Shown: positions 60,447-64,000 of the stretch, in pieces
Layout: the number at the start of each line of letters is the position of its first letter
How positions within the stretch are numbered: the stretch's first letter is position 1
Assembly: GCF_000297395.2 (NCBI RefSeq)
Contig: NZ_HF570108.1
Coordinates: 2,263,715 to 2,327,714 of the forward strand
DNA length: 64,000 nucleotides
Source of the DNA: Micromonospora lupini str. Lupac 08
GTDB taxonomy: Bacteria > Actinomycetota > Actinomycetes > Mycobacteriales > Micromonosporaceae
Reading direction: 5' to 3'
Translations under genes and position numbers: made by a program
Notes under the pieces: model-generated
Database searches by the model: none
What the model was told of the DNA's origin: nothing
The model's input: only the letters and a program-made list of their open reading frames with translations

Positions 60447-60568
60447 CGCGCCTCGCGCCTCGCGCCTCGCGCCTCGCGCCCCGGGGTTCGCGCCTCGCGC
60501 CTCGCGCCCCGGGGTTCGCGCCTCGCGCCTCGCGCCCCGGGGTTCGGGGGTTCGCGCCTCGCGCCCGG
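60447..60568. repeat. 7-bp tandem repeat GCGCCTC with 28-bp higher order
   Basis: GCGCCTC units run for about 120 bases. They are broken regularly by GCGCCCCGGGGTT, so a 28-base superunit recurs three times. It lies upstream of the inositol-phosphate-synthase-like gene and beside the HNH gene. No ORF is supported in it. The remaining 355-base gap also holds the palindrome at 60659-60733 and a promoter. Confidence 0.9.
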
Positions 60569-60658
60569 CAGTAAGAGCAGCACCGGCACCGTCACTGGTG
60601 CGGCCGGAGCGGGTCACGCGGACCACCGGGTGCGCGTGAGTGGCCACGCCTCCGGCGT

Positions 60659-60733
60659 GATCAACACGGGTTCCAGGAAACCGTTGTATTCGAGCCGCAT
60701 CGATGCCGCGGTTTCCTGGAACCCGTGTTGATC
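60659..60733. repeat. palindrome with 25-bp perfect arms
   Basis: GATCAACACGGGTTCCAGGAAACCG is followed 25 bases later by its exact reverse complement. The core contains GTATTCGAGCCGCATCGATGCCG. It lies just upstream of the start of the gene at 60769. The shape resembles the palindrome at 56839-56917, which also begins GATC and contains GGAAAC, so the two may be one family. Confidence 0.85.
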
Positions 60734-60756
60734 TAGGCCGAGTGCGCGGAGTGGCG

Positions 60757-60762
60757 TAGCCT
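60757..60762 (+). promoter_or_regulatory. -10 box TAGCCT, leaderless type
   Basis: TAGCCT lies exactly six bases before ATG 60769, and no ribosome-binding site is seen. The adjacent palindrome could sit near the -35 region. Confidence 0.5.
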
Positions 60763-60768
60763 CCCGCC

Positions 60769-61797
60769 ATGATCGAACGGGTGAGAGTCGCCGTCGTCGG
60801 TGTCGGCAACAACACCTCGGCACTGGTGCAGGGTCTCGCGCTCTACCGCCAGAGCGGCAGCCTCGTCGGCATCCGCAGGCCGATGATCGGTGGGCTCGGG
60901 GTCGGCGACATCGACGTCGTCGCCGCTTTCGCCACCTCGGAGGAGAAGATCGGTCGGGACCTCACCGAGGCCATCTTCCTGCCGCCCAACAATTTCCCCC
61001 GGCTGCACTGCGAGCTGCCCAGAGCAGGTGTGCCCGTCACGAAGGGCCTCGTCGACAAGACCGAGGTGGAGCGGGTGGCCGCGGCGCTGGCCGGGGCGGA
61101 GGTGCTGCTCTACTCGGCGCCGAGTGGCCGGCCGGAGACCGCCCGGGCGTACGCCGAGGCGGCGCGTGTCGCAGGTGTCGCCTTCATCAACACCACCTCC
61201 GACCCGGTCGCGCGCGATCGGCACGTGCTGAGCAGCTTCGAGGTGGCCGGTCTGCCGCTGCTCGGAGATGACCTGGCCAGCCAGTTCGGCACCTCGGTGG
61301 TGCACAACGCGTTGCTGCGCCTGCTTGCCGAGCGGGGCCTCACGCTGGTCAGCTCCTACCAGGTCAACCTGGGCGGCACCGAGGACTTCCGCAACCTGGT
61401 CGAGAACCCCAACACCAAGAAGCAGTCCAAGCTCAACGCCCTGACGCATGGTCACCCCGCCGACCAACCCGCCACCGACCAACCCGCTGCCGACGGGCCT
61501 GCTGCCGACGGGCCTGCCGCTGACCGGCCCGCCGTCGGTCGGGTCGAGGTGGCTCCGCTCGGCTACCTGCCGCACCTGCGCTCGCAGAAGGTGGCCCACC
61601 TCAACATCGAGGCGCAGGGTTGGGGCGAGACGGCGGTGAGCCTCGACCTGAAGTTGACTGTGCATGACCCCAGCGGTGCTGCCGGGGTCAACATCGACCT
61701 CATCCGCATCGCGGCCAGCGCGCTCCGCAGCGGGCGTGGCGGTTATTCCGCCGAGGCGACGTCGCTGTTCAAGTCCCCTCCGGGGACGGCGGTCTGA
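60769..61797 (+). CDS. ino1: inositol-3-phosphate synthase-like protein with repeat insert
   Basis: A 342-residue protein of the Ino1 family, which converts glucose-6-phosphate to inositol-3-phosphate with NAD. The NAD-binding start is RVAVVGVGNNTSALVQGL, then VVAAFATSEEKIGRDLTEAI, FLPPNNFPRLHCELP, GDDLASQFGTSVVHNALLRL and YQVNLGGTEDFRNLVEN, matching bacterial Ino1 proteins. After KKQSKLNALTH comes a 25-30-residue low-complexity insert (ADQPATDQPAADGPAADG) from five 15-base repeats. The C-terminal block KVAHLNIEAQGWGETAVSL and the later SPP segment follow. The insert lies where the substrate lid begins, so activity may be altered. The gene ends in a 24-bp repeat crossing its stop codon. Confidence 0.85.
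   Translation: MIERVRVAVVGVGNNTSALVQGLALYRQSGSLVGIRRPMIGGLGVGDIDVVAAFATSEEKIGRDLTEAIFLPPNNFPRLHCELPRAGVPVTKGLVDKTEVERVAAALAGAEVLLYSAPSGRPETARAYAEAARVAGVAFINTTSDPVARDRHVLSSFEVAGLPLLGDDLASQFGTSVVHNALLRLLAERGLTLVSSYQVNLGGTEDFRNLVENPNTKKQSKLNALTHGHPADQPATDQPAADGPAADGPAADRPAVGRVEVAPLGYLPHLRSQKVAHLNIEAQGWGETAVSLDLKLTVHDPSGAAGVNIDLIRIAASALRSGRGGYSAEATSLFKSPPGTAV
61459..61533 (+). repeat. five 15-bp units inside the ino1-like gene
   Basis: Units of the form GCCGACCAACCCGCC or GCCGACGGGCCTGCT encode the repeated Asp-Gln/Gly-Pro-Ala-Ala insert of the protein. They keep the frame. Confidence 0.8.
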
Positions 61798-61850
61798 GAG
61801 CTGACGGGGACGGCGGTCTGAGAGCTGACGGGAACGGCGACCTGAGAGCT
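61782..61850 (+). repeat. 24-bp tandem repeat spanning the ino1-like stop codon
   Basis: GGGGACGGCGGTCTGAGAGCTGAC occurs twice exactly and once with changes. The TGA of the first unit is the stop of the 60769 gene and the later units repeat it in frame. The last unit touches the stop of the convergent gene at 61849. Confidence 0.88.
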
Positions 61851-62313
61851 AAGCCGTGAGCAGGCGTCTGATCCGTGCGTACTCGGCGGCCATCTCCGCG
61901 CTGGCGAGGACGTCGTCGAGGTCGGCCGAGACCTGGAAGTCGACCTCCTCGACGGAGCGGATGGCGAGTTCGTACAGCTCCCCGCGCTGGTCCTCCTCCA
62001 GGTAGGTGGTCCAGTGCTCCAGCGCGGTGATGACGGTCAGGAGCCCCTGATCCAGGTCGTCGTCCGCGCGGATGCCCTCGTCGATGCGCGTCAGCAGCGC
62101 GCGCAGCTCGGCCCCGCCGGCCGTCCGGAAGGTCTCCCGCGCGCTGGTCAGCGCCGCCCAGCCGTCCTCGGTCAGCTCGTCGTCGGCGGCCGTGTCGAGC
62201 AGGTCCGCGCGGACCAGCCGGGTGACGGTCTCGCGGCCGAAGGCGCGCAGCTCGTCCCCGCCGGCCGCGACGATGAGCTGGAGGATGGACGCTTCGAGTT
62301 CGTCGTAGCGCAT
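61849..62313 (-). CDS. small acidic protein, unknown function, glgA partner gene
   Basis: A 154-residue acidic helical protein (MRYDELEASILQLIVAAGGDEL, GWAALTSARETFRTAGGAEL, EEDQRGELYELAIRSVEEVDF). Its Leu/Ala/Glu-rich amphipathic pattern fits a helical bundle. No enzyme motif or signal peptide is present. ATG 62313 has GGGAG upstream and lies 13 bases downstream of the glgA stop, so it is transcribed with glgA. A link to glycogen metabolism is suggested only by this position. The stop TAG lies in the third unit of the 24-bp repeat. Confidence 0.55.
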   Translation of the reverse strand: MRYDELEASILQLIVAAGGDELRAFGRETVTRLVRADLLDTAADDELTEDGWAALTSARETFRTAGGAELRALLTRIDEGIRADDDLDQGLLTVITALEHWTTYLEEDQRGELYELAIRSVEEVDFQVSADLDDVLASAEMAAEYARIRRLLTA

Positions 62314-62326
62314 GAGCCCGTCTCCC

Positions 62327-63532
62327 TCAGCCCGCGGCGACCGACCGGTAGACCTCGAGGGTCTGGCGGGCGACCGCGTCCCAGGAGAAGTGCTCGACCG
62401 CGCGCCGACGGCCGGCCAGGCCGAACCGCTCGGTGCGCGCGGGGTCGGCGAGCAGCGTGTTGATCGCCGCCGCCAGGTCGGCCACGAAGCGGTCCGGGGC
62501 CAGCGGGGTGCCGGAGCCGTCGGTGGCCTGGTCGATGGGGACCAGCAGGCCGGTCTCGCCGTCCGCCACCACCTCGGGGATGCCGCCGGTGGCGGTCGCC
62601 ACGACTGCCGTCTCGCAGGCCATCGCCTCCAGGTTGACGATGCCCATCGGTTCGTACACGGAGGGGCAGACGAAGACCGTCGCGTGGGTGAGCACCTGGA
62701 TCACCTCGGGCTTGGGCAGCATCTCGGCCACCCAGACCACGCCGGAGCGGTTGGCCCGCAGCTCGGCGACCAGCCCCTGGACCTCGGCGGCGATCTCCGG
62801 GGTGTCCGGCGCTCCGGCGAGCAGCACGAGCTGGGTGTCCGCCGGCAGCTCCCGGGCGGCCCGCAGCAGGTACGGCAGGCCCTTCTGCCGAGTGATCCTT
62901 CCCACGTACACCACGCTGGGCAGCGCGGGGTCGATGCCGAGCCGGTCGAGCACGTCGGTGCCGGAGTCCGGCGCGTACTGCACGGTGTCGATGCCGTTGT
63001 AGACCACGTGGACCCGGTCCGGGTCGATCTGCGGGTACGCGGTGAGGACGTCGTTACGCATCCCGCCACTGACCGCGATCACCGCGTCGGCGGCCTCCAT
63101 CGCGGTGCGTTCGATCCACGAGGAGAGCGTGTAACCGCCGCCGAGCTGCTCGGCCTTCCACGGCCGCAGCGGCTCCAGGCTGTGCGCGGTCAGCACGTGC
63201 GGCACGCCGTGCAGCAGCTTCGCGGTGTGCCCGGCCATGTTCGCGTACCACGTGTGGCTGTGCACCACGTCGGTGCCGGCGGTGCCGGCGGCCATCTCCA
63301 GGTCCACACCCATCGTCCGCAGCGCGGCGTTCGCGCCGGTCAGGCCGGGCGGATCGGCGTACGCCGTGACGCCCGGCTCGGTGCGCGGCAGGCCGAAGCA
63401 GTGCACGCGGACGTCGGTGAGGTGGCGCAACTCCCGGGCCAGGTACTCGACGTGCACGCCCGCGCCGCCGTAGACCTCCGGTGGGTACTCGCGGGTGAGC
63501 AGATCGACGCGCAGCGGGGTGGGTTCCGTCAT
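62327..63532 (-). CDS. glgA: glycogen synthase, actinobacterial GlgM-type (GT4)
   Basis: A 401-residue GT-B glycosyltransferase of family GT4, annotated as glycogen synthase in actinobacteria. In mycobacteria its homologue GlgM makes maltose-1-phosphate from ADP-glucose and glucose-1-phosphate. The start LLTREYPPEVYGGAGVHVEYL is the donor-side glycine loop, and DVVHSHTWYANMAGH is typical. SVVYVGRITRQKGLPYLL and VCPSVYEPMGIVNLEAM carry the Lys and Glu of the donor site. ATG 63532 is preceded by TAGGGT eight bases upstream. It is divergent from glgC and, with glgE on this contig, fits the GlgE pathway. Length matches the GlgM form rather than GT5 GlgA. Confidence 0.9.
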   Translation of the reverse strand: MTEPTPLRVDLLTREYPPEVYGGAGVHVEYLARELRHLTDVRVHCFGLPRTEPGVTAYADPPGLTGANAALRTMGVDLEMAAGTAGTDVVHSHTWYANMAGHTAKLLHGVPHVLTAHSLEPLRPWKAEQLGGGYTLSSWIERTAMEAADAVIAVSGGMRNDVLTAYPQIDPDRVHVVYNGIDTVQYAPDSGTDVLDRLGIDPALPSVVYVGRITRQKGLPYLLRAARELPADTQLVLLAGAPDTPEIAAEVQGLVAELRANRSGVVWVAEMLPKPEVIQVLTHATVFVCPSVYEPMGIVNLEAMACETAVVATATGGIPEVVADGETGLLVPIDQATDGSGTPLAPDRFVADLAAAINTLLADPARTERFGLAGRRRAVEHFSWDAVARQTLEVYRSVAAG

Positions 63533-63540
63533 GACCCCGC

Positions 63541-63546
63541 ACCCTA
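63541..63546 (-). promoter_or_regulatory. -10 box TAGGGT of glgA
   Basis: TAGGGT on the minus strand, eight bases before ATG 63532. GGGG lies between them, so a very short leader or none is expected. It is back-to-back with the glgC promoter. Confidence 0.45.
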
Positions 63547-63592
63547 GTGCAGAAGACTCCCCGTACGAGTGGTGAAGTCCGACGCGGGTGGA

Positions 63593-63598
63593 TAGCGT
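63593..63598 (+). promoter_or_regulatory. -10 box TAGCGT of glgC, leaderless type
   Basis: TAGCGT lies exactly six bases before ATG 63605. GTGAAG about 15 bases upstream could be a -35. No ribosome-binding site is visible. Confidence 0.5.
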
Positions 63599-63604
63599 CG
63601 GGGC

Positions 63605-64000
63605 ATGGCTGCCAAGGTGCTCGCGATCGTCCTGGCGGGTGGGGAGGGCAAGCGCCTGATGCCACTCACCACGGACCGGGCCAAGCCGGCCGTCCCGTTC
63701 GGCGGGATGTACCGCATGGTCGACTTCGTCCTCTCCAACCTGGCCAACGCCGGCTATCTCAAGATCGTCGTGTTGACCCAGTACAAGTCCCACTCCCTCG
63801 ACCGGCACATCACCAAGACCTGGCGGATGTCCACGCTGCTCGGCAACTACGTCACCCCGGTGCCCGCGCAGCAGCGTCGCGGCCCGTGGTGGTTCGCCGG
63901 CTCGGCCGACGCCATCTACCAGAGCTTCAACCTCATCAACGACGAGCAGCCCGACTACGTGATCGTCTTCGGCGCCGACCACATCTACCGGATGGACCCG
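63605..64000 (+). CDS. glgC: glucose-1-phosphate adenylyltransferase, 3' end missing
   Basis: The first 132 codons of ADP-glucose pyrophosphorylase, running off the window edge. The nucleotide-binding loop [16 protein letters not shown] is at the start with [10 protein letters not shown] and the allosteric/active Lys-Arg residues. [16 protein letters not shown] and [14 protein letters not shown] are family blocks. [17 protein letters not shown] and [15 protein letters not shown] follow, with the catalytic Asp. It makes ADP-glucose from glucose-1-phosphate and ATP, the donor for GlgM/GlgA. It is divergent from glgA across a 72-base gap holding both promoters. Confidence 0.95.
   Translation, partial: MAAKVLAIVLAGGEGKRLMPLTTDRAKPAVPFGGMYRMVDFVLSNLANAGYLKIVVLTQYKSHSLDRHITKTWRMSTLLGNYVTPVPAQQRRGPWWFAGSADAIYQSFNLINDEQPDYVIVFGADHIYRMDP

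Overview
The window is high-GC actinobacterial chromosome and looks like a member of the Micromonosporaceae, most likely Micromonospora or a close relative. The signs are strong G/C third-position bias, frequent GTG and TTG starts, a parE/parC pair, a DUF222-HNH protein, GlgE/GlgB/GlgM-type glycogen genes, and many promoters of the form TAGNNT followed six bases later by the start codon. No rRNA, tRNA or CRISPR array was seen.

Layout. 0-2.5 kb: the 5' part of an alpha/beta hydrolase gene, a secreted SGNH lipase and a membrane protein. 2.7-8.6 kb: type IIA topoisomerase genes parE and parC, with a full-length intein in parC. 8.8-10.1 kb: an AlkB-type dioxygenase and a HAD phosphatase. 10.2-26.4 kb: a surface-sugar locus with every step of CMP-pseudaminic acid synthesis (pseB, pseC, pseH, pseG, pseI and a frameshifted pseF). 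It also holds a methyltransferase-like protein, glycosyltransferases, an O-acyltransferase, and a compact acyl-carrier-protein / acyl-adenylate ligase / SDR / phosphopantetheinyl transferase operon. I infer that this operon makes an unusual acyl group for the sugar. 26.4-30.3 kb: small exported proteins and a C39-type peptidase preceded by a clear cyclic-di-AMP riboswitch. 30.3-40.6 kb: a wall-glycopolymer locus with a fused CDP-ribitol-type cytidylyltransferase/reductase, two CDP-polyol phosphotransferase-like polymerases, a TagGH-like ABC exporter, a TetR regulator and a large membrane protein. 40.6-52.2 kb: mixed housekeeping and accessory genes (DUF952, a two-component system with a TAXI binding protein, YaaA, a GT-C membrane protein, an App1-like phosphatase, a dihydrofolate-reductase-like protein, an AraC regulator). 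52.3-64 kb: glycogen/alpha-glucan genes glgE-glgB, glgA (glgM type) and glgC (cut by the window end), separated by unknown genes, an HNH protein, an inositol-phosphate-synthase-like enzyme, a MITE-like element and palindromes.

How the parts fit. The two surface loci probably build one or more charged wall polymers. The pseudaminate genes give an activated nonulosonic acid, and the ribitol-type genes give a polyol-phosphate chain and its exporter. The glg genes form the GlgE route, in which GlgC and GlgM make maltose-1-phosphate, GlgE polymerises it and GlgB branches the product.

Unusual features: short tandem repeats that run to or across the stop codon of several unrelated genes, two single-base frameshifts that may be real or assembly errors, a likely CTG start for pseG, and many probable leaderless transcripts. 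All names rest on reading the translated sequence and on family knowledge. No searches were run.
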